NCBI GenBank assembly: GCA_025655455.1 | Contig: JAHXIV010000064.1 | Coordinates: 1-59,532 of the forward strand | Reading direction: 5' to 3' | DNA: 59,532 nucleotides | Origin: a gamma proteobacterium symbiont of Taylorina sp. | Lineage (GTDB): Bacteria; Pseudomonadota; Gammaproteobacteria; GRL18 | Shown: positions 51,925 to 59,532 of the stretch, one piece after another | Position numbering within the stretch: position 1 is the stretch's first letter | Layout of the letters: each line of letters begins with the position of its first letter | The notes under the pieces: generated by a model | Database searches by the model: none | What the model saw: only the letters and a program-made list of their open reading frames with translations | Told to the model about the DNA's origin: nothing | Program-made: the position numbers and the translations under genes

Positions 51925-52650
51925 AATTTCTCTTTTTTTCCCCAGGCCGGGTACTTTTGTGATATTAAAACCTGCTGTTTCCAGACCTCGTCGTACAAAT
52001 CCTGCAGAGGTAAAAGTACTGAGAGTTGCGCCAGATTTGCTTAATTTTGCTATGCTTTCAAATAATTCCTGCTGCCACATATCAGGATTTTTTGCAGGTG
52101 AAAATCCGTCTAAATACCAGATGTCAATGGTTTCAGAATAGTGAGGTAAGAGTTGTTTTAATCCGCTTGCCGCATCATTAATAATAAGATTGAGTTTGAC
52201 TTTTCCATTTAATAAATTCAAATGAAATGATTGACTGTCTGAATCTGAAAAACTAGCGGGATAAGCGGTAAGTAGTTCAGCAGAATAGGGGGATAATTGC
52301 GGCCAGTTTTTATTAAAAATAGAATATATTTTTTTGAGCTGTGATTTTGTCAGAGGATATTTTTCAACTGAGATATACTCAAAAGAAGGCTTTTTTTCTT
52401 TACTTTGCATATAGTAAAAGAGACTGACCAGAAAATTTAATCCTGTACCAAAACCGGTTTCCGCAATTTTAAAAGGCTTATTAGAGCCACGGTATGTTGA
52501 TTGAATACAGCATTGTGGAAAATTATTTTGTTTTATAAATATGTATTCTGATTCGTCCAGGCCACCATCAGTAGAAAAATAAAAATCCTGAAACCGCTCA
52601 GAAAAAGGTTCACCACTTTTCAACCATTGAATTGCTGCAGTTCGCATCAT
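51904..52650 (-). CDS. mnmD: tRNA (mnm5s2U34)-methyltransferase MnmD
   Basis: 248 residues. It corresponds to the methyltransferase half of bifunctional MnmC: AETGFGTGLNFLVSLF is the SAM loop and WYLDGFSPAKNPDMW the conserved motif, then GATLSTFTSAGFVRRGLETAGF. It catalyses the last methylation of the wobble uridine. The FAD domain (MnmC2) is not fused and not encoded nearby, so modification may start from aminomethyluridine made otherwise. It lies 6 bases after the GGDEF gene on the same strand. Confidence 0.88.
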   Translation of the reverse strand: MMRTAAIQWLKSGEPFSERFQDFYFSTDGGLDESEYIFIKQNNFPQCCIQSTYRGSNKPFKIAETGFGTGLNFLVSLFYYMQSKEKKPSFEYISVEKYPLTKSQLKKIYSIFNKNWPQLSPYSAELLTAYPASFSDSDSQSFHLNLLNGKVKLNLIINDAASGLKQLLPHYSETIDIWYLDGFSPAKNPDMWQQELFESIAKLSKSGATLSTFTSAGFVRRGLETAGFNITKVPGLGKKREILTGIRQ

Positions 52651-52656
52651 TGTTGA

Positions 52657-53733
52657 TTAGAAGAAATCAATATTCTTAATATTTTCATCGATTGATTCAG
52701 TAGATGTTATTTTCCTGTTGTGAATTAAATCTTCATAGCAGCAGGTTTGATTACGTCCATTTTCTTTTGCAAAATAGAGCGCCTGATCTGCATTACCAAT
52801 AATTTCTGATGTACCGCTTTGATGACTGACCTGAGTAAAACCAATACTGATAGTGAGTTGTTTAATTTTGGCGAAATGATAGTTTTCTACTTCATTGCGG
52901 ATTCGTTCAAAAGCTGTTGTTGCAATGTCCTGATTGGAAGATTTAAGTAAAACAACAAATTCTTCACCACCATAGCGAAAGACCAGATCAAAACTGCGCA
53001 CTGTTTTCACGATTAACTGAGCCACCAGAATCAACACATCATCTCCATAAAGATGGCCATAGCTATCATTAATATTCTTAAAAAAATCAATATCCAAAAG
53101 ACCCAGCCAATAGGTACATTGAGCATAATCTTCACGTTGCTCAGTGATATTGGCATACTTTTTTGTTAAAATAACTTCATTGTATTGAACATCACTCAAT
53201 ATGCGGGTAATTTCAGTATCCAGGGTTTCCCGGTTAAGTAAATTGGTTAGTTTATCTCGCTTTACTTTGTCCATGAGACTTAAATAATTAGAATAAAGAA
53301 TAAAAAGATTTTGAATTAACTTTTGATCTATAGTGTTTACTTTTGTGCAATCTTGAATCAGCACACTGAAAATATCATTTTCCTTATTGTAATAAGGATA
53401 AATATAATGAAATTTGCCACTGGCATTTTGAAATGGAATGATAACAATAGAATGTGAGCTAATCGCTTTAATGATGTCGGGAAGCAGATATTCTACTAAT
53501 ACGGCTGTTTTTTTTCCATTGCGGAAAGTTTTAATAATATGATTTTTTTTAAGTGCAATTAATGATAATGTGGTTGCAGATGAGTTAATATGAACTCGAT
53601 AAAGTTGGTAGTCAGATGCACCGGAAAATCGATCCAGAGTTTCCAATAAGCTTTTTTTAATATCTTCCTGATCAAAATGACGAGTGCTCTCGGCAAGTTT
53701 TTCAATAAAATCAATATTGTTCAATTGTTTCAA
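52657..53733 (-). CDS. Diguanylate cyclase (GGDEF)
   Basis: 358 residues. The C-terminal GGDEF domain (about 175-330) is active in form: RYGGEEFVVLL, with DIDFFKNINDSYGHLYGDDV as substrate loop, and an allosteric RxxD site (RSFD) exactly five residues before GGEEF, so c-di-GMP probably inhibits it. The N-terminal half (1-165) looks like a GAF-type sensor (IDFIEKLAESTRHFDQEDIK, FIPFQNASGKFHYIYP-like). No membrane helix, so cytosolic. Upstream gene direction and spacing suggest a short operon with mnmD. Confidence 0.92.
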   Translation of the reverse strand: MKQLNNIDFIEKLAESTRHFDQEDIKKSLLETLDRFSGASDYQLYRVHINSSATTLSLIALKKNHIIKTFRNGKKTAVLVEYLLPDIIKAISSHSIVIIPFQNASGKFHYIYPYYNKENDIFSVLIQDCTKVNTIDQKLIQNLFILYSNYLSLMDKVKRDKLTNLLNRETLDTEITRILSDVQYNEVILTKKYANITEQREDYAQCTYWLGLLDIDFFKNINDSYGHLYGDDVLILVAQLIVKTVRSFDLVFRYGGEEFVVLLKSSNQDIATTAFERIRNEVENYHFAKIKQLTISIGFTQVSHQSGTSEIIGNADQALYFAKENGRNQTCCYEDLIHNRKITSTESIDENIKNIDFF

Positions 53734-53854
53734 TTCAATCTCAGCTTAGTGATTATATTTATGATTCTACGTTTCTTTTTTCCATATTTTATATTATTAT
53801 CCGAAAATTTGTAAGTATATTCCTACGTAATAAAAACAGTGCTGCAATAGTTGA

Positions 53855-54199
53855 TTATTTATTAAAAGGCCAGTCATAGAAAATATAGGGTGTAGCATAG
53901 CCGCTGATTTCAAAATAGATTTTCTTCTCACCTTCATCGACTATAAAATTTTGGTTACTGTCCAGATAACCATAACCATAGCGGTAATCGCGTTCAGAAG
54001 AACCTGAAGTACTTTGTGCCGTAGAAAGCTTATCAATTTTAATAAACCTCTTAACTAATTTCTCACCCATATAGATATCCAGAACGCCATTAGTTCCAGT
54101 CCAGTTTTGTATTGAACGGCTGAATTTATTTTGTGATTCCTGAGTACATGCTGAAATGAGTATGCTGATAAACAGGATAAATGCTATTGTTTTTTTCAT
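53855..54199 (-). CDS. Small lipoprotein
   Basis: 114 residues. Lipobox ISILISAC (Cys18) after a Lys-Lys leader, so an outer-membrane or periplasmic lipoprotein is likely. The mature part is Ser/Tyr-rich (SSERDYRYGYGYLDSNQNF) and beta-prone. I do not recognise a family. ATGA overlap with the methyltransferase-fusion gene (54196) indicates coupling. Confidence 0.7.
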   Translation of the reverse strand: MKKTIAFILFISILISACTQESQNKFSRSIQNWTGTNGVLDIYMGEKLVKRFIKIDKLSTAQSTSGSSERDYRYGYGYLDSNQNFIVDEGEKKIYFEISGYATPYIFYDWPFNK

Positions 54200-55416
54200 G
54201 ATGAACCTTTTTTATTGCCTGAGATGATAAATAAAGGGCATGAATAAACATTTTTAGAGATAAAGGGATCTTCATTATATTTAATCAAACCACGAATTGA
54301 TTCTGAGTTTAAGTTTTCAAATTCACTACACTGGCGGAAATACTCTAATACAATACCCATTCGTTCAAAGGAATGTACATCTTCCCAGAGTGAAATCACT
54401 TTTTTCTTAAAATAGTGTTCAGAAAAAGAGATGATTAATAAACCGCCGGGTTTTAATATACGCGCAAGCTGTTGAAAGACTTTTTGCGGCTGTGTAATAT
54501 ATTCTACGGAGAATGAACAGATAATAGCATCAAACTCATTGTTTTCAAATGGAAGTTGAGGATTATTATTGACATCATGAATGATTGTCCGATCTAAATT
54601 CAAATTTGCTTTTAGATCAGATTTATTCAGACCCAGTCCGGTAACATTAAGATATTGTAGTTTGTCAGGGAGGTGAGAGGCAGAGCCGCACATAAAATCA
54701 AGAACTTTGCTGTTATCTTGAATTTTTTCTGTATAAAATTGTTTTAACTGGTCTAATGCAGCCTGATCAACAGATGGTTTTGTCTCAATTGCCGCATAAA
54801 AAATACTATCATCGTCTTCAATTTTTCTTAAAAAAGGCATTCCTTCCTGGAAAAATTCAGTAGGATGTGACTTCAATAAGGTTTGTAGTCCCGGCCCCTG
54901 AGTTGTAATTAATTCAGCAACCTCATTACAGCGACCGCCATTTTGCTGATTAGCATCAAATATATCAGTAATTTTAACTGTTAATTGTAAAGAAAAATTA
55001 GCCAGAGGATGGTTCAGATCAATCTCCAGAGTGTCTGCTGTTTTCCCAATGACTCTGAAAGGGCGGTCATCCATCTTAAAGCAACCGGCAACTCCTTCAA
55101 TCATGCCCCTGGGATAAAAGCGACCTACTACGGGAATGACCGGTATGGCACCTTTAAAATATTGGTCGAACTTGCTTAGTGGAATGGTTTTTAGATTAGC
55201 CTGGCTGAATTCTTCCTGTAAAAGATCTCCGGCTTTATAATCTATTTGAATTGACTGATTTAATTCAGCACGTTTAATTTTGTAATCCAGAACTGCAGGG
55301 TAAAAATCACGCCAGAAATTGGTTTTTATCAGGAAGTAACTATCTTTATAGTTAACCAGCCCGTCATTCCATTGTAGATCTAGCTGCAGGCTGAGATTTT
55401 GTTTTTCATTGATCAT
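54196..55416 (-). CDS. SlyD/FKBP-like domain fused to a SAM methyltransferase
   Basis: 406 residues. Residues about 85-170 resemble the SlyD/FKBP insert-in-flap region: GAIPVIPVVGRFYPRGMIEG, then GKTADTLEIDLNHPLANFSL, which matches the DxNHPLAG segment of SlyD. Residues about 220-390 are a Rossmann-type methyltransferase: VLDFMCGSASHLPDKLQ (SAM loop), LPFENNEFDAIICSFSVEYI and RILKPGGLLIISFS. The target is unknown; a prolyl-isomerase-like chaperone domain could guide the enzyme to an unfolded protein. Co-translated with a lipoprotein. A strong inverted repeat lies just upstream. Confidence 0.72.
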   Translation of the reverse strand: MINEKQNLSLQLDLQWNDGLVNYKDSYFLIKTNFWRDFYPAVLDYKIKRAELNQSIQIDYKAGDLLQEEFSQANLKTIPLSKFDQYFKGAIPVIPVVGRFYPRGMIEGVAGCFKMDDRPFRVIGKTADTLEIDLNHPLANFSLQLTVKITDIFDANQQNGGRCNEVAELITTQGPGLQTLLKSHPTEFFQEGMPFLRKIEDDDSIFYAAIETKPSVDQAALDQLKQFYTEKIQDNSKVLDFMCGSASHLPDKLQYLNVTGLGLNKSDLKANLNLDRTIIHDVNNNPQLPFENNEFDAIICSFSVEYITQPQKVFQQLARILKPGGLLIISFSEHYFKKKVISLWEDVHSFERMGIVLEYFRQCSEFENLNSESIRGLIKYNEDPFISKNVYSCPLFIISGNKKGSS

Positions 55417-55441
55417 AATAGAATTCCTCCCCCTTTAAAAA

Positions 55442-55516
55442 GGGGTTGGAGTCAAATGGCAAGCACTACGAGTGTTTAAATTATACAGCCTAATGCCATT
55501 TGACTCCGACCACCCC
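55442..55516. repeat. Long inverted repeat upstream of the methyltransferase fusion
   Basis: GGGGTTGGAGTCAAATGGCA and TGCCATTTGACTCCGACCACC pair over about 18 positions around a 35-base spacer. It fills most of the space between adk and the fusion gene. It could be the terminator of adk (both minus), a leader hairpin, or the remnant of a small palindromic mobile element. Confidence 0.65.
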
Positions 55517-55531
55517 AAGCGGCAGGTTTGA

Positions 55532-56173
55532 TTATTGGCCTAATTTAGCTTTAATTGCTTCAATAACCGCATCACTTGAGGTGGCTTCAACTGTTAATAA
55601 CATGCCTTCTTTTTCATAGAAACCGGCAACTGGAGCTGTTTTTTCATTATAAACATCCAGACGATTACTGATAGCTTCTTCAGTTTCATCATCACGTTGC
55701 ACCACTGGTCCACCACACTTATCACATTTGCCTTCGACTGAAGGAGGATTAGACTTAACATTGTAGATTTCACCGCAATCAGAACAGGTACGACGTGTGG
55801 TTAAACGATCCAGAATAACATCACGTGGAACAGCGATGTCTACAACTGCATCAAGCTCTTCACCCATATCGGTCAGCATAACTTTTAAGGCTTCAGCCTG
55901 AGGAATGGTACGAGGAAATCCATCTAATAAATAACCACTTTTACAATCATCTTCTTTAAGACGTTCACTCATAATACCCATGATTAAATCATCAGAGACC
56001 AGATCACCTGCTTTCATTGCAGCTTCTGCTTTTTTGCCTAATTCACTGCCAGCGGCAACTGCACCACGCAGAATATCACCGGTTGAAATTTGAACAGAAC
56101 CGTCCATTTTAGTTAAAAGCTTGGCAACAGTACCTTTACCAGCACCGGGTGCACCTAAAAGAATAAGTTTCAT
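55532..56173 (-). CDS. adk: Adenylate kinase
   Basis: 213 residues. Interconverts ATP + AMP and 2 ADP. P-loop GAPGAGKGT at the start, AMP-binding STGDILRG, and the LID domain with a four-Cys zinc finger (CSDCGEIYNV ... CDKCGG), uncommon in enteric bacteria but frequent in other proteobacteria and Gram-positives. The lid is followed by RDDETEEAISNRLDVY with the catalytic Arg. Single-gene unit. Confidence 0.95.
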   Translation of the reverse strand: MKLILLGAPGAGKGTVAKLLTKMDGSVQISTGDILRGAVAAGSELGKKAEAAMKAGDLVSDDLIMGIMSERLKEDDCKSGYLLDGFPRTIPQAEALKVMLTDMGEELDAVVDIAVPRDVILDRLTTRRTCSDCGEIYNVKSNPPSVEGKCDKCGGPVVQRDDETEEAISNRLDVYNEKTAPVAGFYEKEGMLLTVEATSSDAVIEAIKAKLGQ

Positions 56174-56379
56174 ATTATGACTAACTCCTGCAATCTATTG
56201 AGAAAAATGACTTTAAAAAGGGTAAAAGCGAGCAAATGCTTGTACCGGATAAAATTTTGTGGCAAGAATATACACTTTTTTGACTTGATTTAATAGTATT
56301 ATTTTTATCAATATTAACACTTTGAGCTTAAAAATTTGTTAAAATGGTCGTTTGTATAATTCATTCAGGATATTAATTG

Positions 56380-56946
56380 ATGCCAAAAGCCTCCGATCTT
56401 AAAAAAGGTGCCATTGTCGAAATTAACGAGCAATTGTATATGACACGAAAAGTTGATGTCAGAAGCCCTTCCTCAAGGGGATCAAATACGCTTTATAAAA
56501 TTACTTTTATGAATATTCAGAAAAAGCAAAAAATGGAGCAGACACTGACAGGAACTGATTTCTTAAAAGAAGCGGATTATATGCGGCGCAGGCTGCAATT
56601 TTTGTATAAGGATGATCAATTTTATACTTTTATGGATGGTGAAGACTATAATCAGTATACGCTTTCTATAGAAGACGTGGATGAGGCGGCTCATTATTTA
56701 CCGGATGGCCAGGAAGATGTTCTGGGCATGCTGTATGATGGAAATCTGATTGGTATTGAATTACCCGCCAGTGTTACCTTAAAAATTATAGAGACTGCAC
56801 CAGCAATAAAAGGAGCCTCAGCTTCAGCCAGAACCAAGCCTGCTATATTAGAAACCGGCCTGGTGGTTCAGGTGCCGGAATATTTGTCTGAGCAGGAAAT
56901 TATTAAAGTGAATACTACTACGGCCAAATTTACCTCAAGGGCTTAG
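56380..56946 (+). CDS. yeiP: Elongation factor P-like protein EfpL (YeiP)
   Basis: 188 residues from ATG 56380. Three beta-barrel domains of the EF-P fold. The tip loop reads RSPSSRGSNTLYK, with Arg instead of the modified Lys of EF-P, a mark of the EfpL/YeiP branch, which aids translation through difficult proline motifs without modification. GLVVQVPEYL and KVNTTTAKFTSR are the C-terminal motifs. It is divergent from adk and 9 bases upstream of the cytochrome gene. Confidence 0.9.
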   Translation: MPKASDLKKGAIVEINEQLYMTRKVDVRSPSSRGSNTLYKITFMNIQKKQKMEQTLTGTDFLKEADYMRRRLQFLYKDDQFYTFMDGEDYNQYTLSIEDVDEAAHYLPDGQEDVLGMLYDGNLIGIELPASVTLKIIETAPAIKGASASARTKPAILETGLVVQVPEYLSEQEIIKVNTTTAKFTSRA

Positions 56947-56955
56947 GAATTAAAT

Positions 56956-57801
56956 ATGAATAGATTATTTTTTGTGTTTATGAGTTTTATCTCTATATCC
57001 TTATTTACCGTCAACGTTAATGCGACAGATGTTAAAGAAAACAATACTATCACTTTAAAGCTCCCTCCCAAAGCTTTATCCCAATGGTATAAGCCGGAAA
57101 ATAAGCGCCAGGTCTGGTTACATACTATGTTTCGTCTTCGTCGTGAGATGCTTGCCATGCGTGATTATGCTGAATTGGGACAGCAGAAGGATCTTGAAAA
57201 ATGGTCTCAAAAATTTATAAAAGATTATCAGAGTATTGGTGAAATGATTCCGCAATGGCAGGAACACCTTTATCTGGAGCAGATAAATAAGCTTGAAACG
57301 GCTGTTAAGGAACGTGCTTATACATCAATCCCGGTCATTTTAAAGAAAATAGATAAAAGCTGCATGCATTGTCATGATGATTTTCAGACAATTGCCACTT
57401 TGTTATACCGTAGTGCTGACTTCTCCCAACAAAAGGTTCAGCAAAAAGACAAAACACTGGATTATGATGAATCTATGGAACAGCTGTCAGATTCTATCAA
57501 CCGAATTAATATAGCCATTAAAGATAGTTATTTCGAGAAAGCTGAAAATTTGATACTACCACTGGAACAACAATTAAAGCAATTGTCTGATGGTTGTAAT
57601 GATTGTCATAGCAAAGATAATGTGATTATGGAACGTATTATTGGCGCATCACAACAATTGCTGCCTGAATTATCTGAACAATTAAAGCTTGAAGACAAGA
57701 AACAATCAGGCAGAAAATTAGGTGAATTTGCAGTGAAAGTTTGTGCACGATGTCATGCTGTACACAGACTATCGTCTGATTTAAAACAACAATTACAATA
57801 A
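56956..57801 (+). CDS. Periplasmic cytochrome c with three haem sites
   Basis: 281 residues with signal peptide (LFFVFMSFISISLFTVNVNA). Three CxxCH motifs: CMHCH (about 136-140), CNDCH (about 216-220) and CARCH (about 258-262), each in a helical stretch. The length and the arrangement do not match a single-haem cytochrome c', so it is probably a multi-haem electron carrier; I do not know a closer family. Gap to the preceding gene is 9 bases, to the next 14, so the set may be one operon. Confidence 0.8.
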   Translation: MNRLFFVFMSFISISLFTVNVNATDVKENNTITLKLPPKALSQWYKPENKRQVWLHTMFRLRREMLAMRDYAELGQQKDLEKWSQKFIKDYQSIGEMIPQWQEHLYLEQINKLETAVKERAYTSIPVILKKIDKSCMHCHDDFQTIATLLYRSADFSQQKVQQKDKTLDYDESMEQLSDSINRINIAIKDSYFEKAENLILPLEQQLKQLSDGCNDCHSKDNVIMERIIGASQQLLPELSEQLKLEDKKQSGRKLGEFAVKVCARCHAVHRLSSDLKQQLQ

Positions 57802-57815
57802 GAAATAAACAGTTA

Positions 57816-58460
57816 ATGAGTAAACCCATCATTAAAACAATAGTTAAAACTGAGTTGCCCTCACAAGAGACGCTGGTCTATACGATAAAAAACAAACTTT
57901 ATATTAATCTTACCGATCGATGCACGCTGGCTTGTGAATTTTGCCCAAAAATTCAGGGCAGTATGGATGTACATGAATATAATCTTTTACTACCACATCG
58001 TCATTCCGCAGATGAATATATTGCACAAATTCATAACCCGTCACAGTATGAAGAAATTGTTTTTTGCGGCTTTGGTGAACCAACCTTAAGATTAAAAGAA
58101 TTACTCACGATCGCACAATACTGTAAACCATCAGGTGTACCTGTGCGTGTGAATACGGATGGTTTGGGAAATCTGGTGAATAAACGTAATATTTTACCTG
58201 AACTTTCACTATGCGTAGACGCTTTATCTGTTTCTATGAATGCACAAAATGAAACTATTTATAATCGTCATTGCGTACCAGCATTGAAAGGTTCTTATCA
58301 AAGTATGCTGGAATTCCTGCGTTTAGCTCCAGACTATATTTCAAATACAACTGCAACAGCTATCGATGGCTTAGAGGGTGTTGATATAGCCTCCTGTGAG
58401 CAACAGGCAATAAAAATGAATGCTAAGTTCAGGCGAAGAGTGTTAGATATTGTTGGATAA
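57816..58460 (+). CDS. Radical SAM protein, TatD-associated family
   Basis: 214 residues. The cluster motif is CTLACEFC (Cys-x3-Cys-x2-Cys, about residues 37-44), followed by VFCGFGEPTLRLKELL (SAM-binding GGE-like motif) and VRVNTDGLGNLVNKRN. This matches the small radical SAM family found beside tatD; no tatD gene lies next to it here. The reaction is unknown. It follows the cytochrome gene closely. Confidence 0.8.
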   Translation: MSKPIIKTIVKTELPSQETLVYTIKNKLYINLTDRCTLACEFCPKIQGSMDVHEYNLLLPHRHSADEYIAQIHNPSQYEEIVFCGFGEPTLRLKELLTIAQYCKPSGVPVRVNTDGLGNLVNKRNILPELSLCVDALSVSMNAQNETIYNRHCVPALKGSYQSMLEFLRLAPDYISNTTATAIDGLEGVDIASCEQQAIKMNAKFRRRVLDIVG

Positions 58461-58481
58461 ATAAAAAAATTATGTTTTTAT

Positions 58482-58509
58482 TTGCATTTTATAAAAAAGA
58501 CGGTAAAAT
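58482..58509 (+). promoter_or_regulatory. Promoter of tRNA-Val
   Basis: TTGCAT (58482-58487), 16-base spacer, TAAAAT (58504-58509); the -10 ends 20 bases before the mature tRNA start at 58530. Good match to the sigma-70 consensus. Confidence 0.6.
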
Positions 58510-58529
58510 ACGCACCACTTAACTGCTGT

Positions 58530-58606
58530 GGGTGATTAGCTCAGCTGGTTAGAGCACCGCCCTTACAAGGCGGGGGTCATAAGTTCGAATCTTATATCAC
58601 CCACCA
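58530..58606 (+). tRNA. tRNA-Val(TAC)
   Basis: Acceptor stem GGGTGAT/ATCACCC with encoded ACCA end. D arm TAGCTCAGCTGGTTAGAGC, anticodon stem CCGCC/GGCGG with loop CTTACAA giving anticodon TAC, T arm GTTCGAATC. An integrase gene starts 98 bases after its 3' end, so the tRNA is the attachment site of an integrated element. Confidence 0.95.
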
Positions 58607-58703
58607 TAAGTTAATGAAAAACATAGAGTTTTCTTGTTTGAGTTAAATGAAATTTCAATTGACAGTTAAATTTCGTAATAATTCGTAACATGAGGAAATT
58701 TTT

Positions 58704-59532
58704 ATGTCTCACATCAAAAAACTTATATCTGCCAAAACTGGTAAGATATCATTTCGTGTACACATTCGTACCAATCAAAAAACAATCACAAAAACATTTA
58801 AGTTAAAAAAAGATGCCTTGTCCTTTTCTCGTACCATAGAAGGTAATGCAAATATTAAGGATGCTCTGACAGAACCTTTACTAAACAGAACATTCTCAGA
58901 TTTACTTTTAATCTATCCAAGCGAAAAGTCCCGACTAAAATATTTTAATGATTATTTTGGTGATTTAAAGCTGAATCAGATTAAAAAGTCTCATATTGTG
59001 TTTGCTCTGGATTCTCTAAAATTAGCACCTGCCACAATAAACCGCTATAAAAATGACTTTGGGTCATTCTCTAAGTGGGTAAATAGACAGTTAGATGATA
59101 CTAAATGGAATCCTCAGCAGGGAATACAGCGCAAAACAGAACCTGAATCACGTCAGGATTATCTTAGCCATGATCAGCAAAAGGAATTGCTTAATCAGTG
59201 CAAATTAGTAAAAGGGAAGTTGTATTTATATGTACTGACAGCATTATCCACAGGATTAAGAAAAGGTGAGCTTAATGCACTCCAATGGCGTGATATTCAA
59301 TGGGTGGATAGGGTGGCTGTTATTCGTGGTGAGGATGAAGGTGCAGGCAAAACAGGTTACAGGGAAGTACCTCTTTCTATTAGAATTATGACTGAGCTGC
59401 ATAAAAATAGAGATATTTCAGTTAAGGGCAAGATATTTACTCAGAGTTTCCGCAAGCAATGGTATAAGGTGCGCAAATTAGCAGGAATAAGTGATTCTTT
59501 CGTGTTTCACTCACTCAGGCATACAGCAGCAT
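58704..59532 (+). CDS. Tyrosine integrase, cut at the window end
   Basis: At least 276 residues from ATG 58704 (TGAGGAAA upstream). N-terminal arm-type domain (ISFRVHIRTNQKTITKTFKL), a SAM-like core-binding domain, and the catalytic domain: TGLRKGELNALQWRD with the first Arg, EDEGAGKTGYREVPL with the Lys, and HSLRHTAA with the His-x-x-Arg box as the sequence ends. The Tyr box lies beyond the window. It belongs to the phage/island integrases and sits just downstream of tRNA-Val, so it probably drives the element that begins here. Confidence 0.88.
   Translation, partial: MSHIKKLISAKTGKISFRVHIRTNQKTITKTFKLKKDALSFSRTIEGNANIKDALTEPLLNRTFSDLLLIYPSEKSRLKYFNDYFGDLKLNQIKKSHIVFALDSLKLAPATINRYKNDFGSFSKWVNRQLDDTKWNPQQGIQRKTEPESRQDYLSHDQQKELLNQCKLVKGKLYLYVLTALSTGLRKGELNALQWRDIQWVDRVAVIRGEDEGAGKTGYREVPLSIRIMTELHKNRDISVKGKIFTQSFRKQWYKVRKLAGISDSFVFHSLRHTAA

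Overview
The window looks like chromosome from an AT-rich gammaproteobacterium. The evidence is the gene set: MutH, RlmD, RluD, the NagZ / S-methyl-5'-thioinosine phosphorylase neighbourhood, CsiV, GcvR, an EfpL/YeiP-type EF-P paralogue, MnmD, and a Pseudomonas-like minor pilin/PilY1 operon. The species cannot be told from the sequence. The core is conserved housekeeping DNA, interrupted by accessory patches with signs of mobile DNA and decay.

Layout. (1) 1-6.9 kb is accessory: 3' ends of several group II introns (one apparently inside another), a secreted protein of unknown function, a RelE/HigA-like pair whose toxin carries an in-frame stop and which is followed by an attC-like integron site, a secreted trypsin-like protease with PPC and Calx-beta domains, a lone ribbon-helix-helix protein and a VapBC pair. 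(2) 6.9-17.4 kb is mostly housekeeping: rlmD, a peptide-binding lipoprotein, an OmpA-domain envelope protein, an L,D-transpeptidase with no normal start codon, two Dpp-type permeases, nagZ, a MscS channel, a DsrE-like protein, hpt and an MTA/MTI phosphorylase. (3) 17.4-25.1 kb is a type IV pilus locus: pilE on the minus strand, then fimT-pilV-pilW-pilX-pilY1 and a PilY2-like small protein. (4) 25.1-29.0 kb holds a NosD-like beta-helix protein, csiV, mutH, a two-TM protein and a BI-1 family protein.

(5) 29.15-33.70 kb is an island at tRNA-Ser(TGA) with an integrase remnant, a glutaminyl cyclase gene and two secreted collagen-like proteins. Each collagen-like gene has a long leader with a c-di-GMP-I (GEMM)-like RNA, and the two leaders share an almost identical upstream segment with a palindrome. 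This is the most interesting system in the window. (6) 33.7-47.4 kb: dcd, a LamG/FecR-like surface protein, a DUF3108 protein, purN/purM, a decayed PIN toxin, rluD-pgeF, gcvR, def, clpB with a sigma-32 type promoter, a chemoreceptor, and a LexA-like peptidase without a DNA-binding domain. (7) 47.5-58.5 kb: a chemoreceptor with a CxxCH haem site in its sensor domain, an HD-GYP phosphodiesterase, a YgjP-like hydrolase, a DUF1415 protein, mnmD, a diguanylate cyclase, a lipoprotein, a SlyD-like/methyltransferase fusion, adk, efpL, a three-haem cytochrome and a radical SAM protein. (8) tRNA-Val(TAC) is followed at once by a tyrosine integrase that runs off the window, so a second integrative element starts here.

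How it may fit together (inference): the window carries c-di-GMP synthesis (GGEEF cyclase with an RxxD inhibitory site), breakdown (HD-GYP), probable c-di-GMP-sensing leaders on collagen-like surface proteins, a type IV pilus and two chemoreceptors. This is a toolkit for moving between motility and attachment. The 8.3-14.5 kb stretch groups peptide uptake, peptidoglycan cross-linking and NagZ, which suggests cell-wall turnover.
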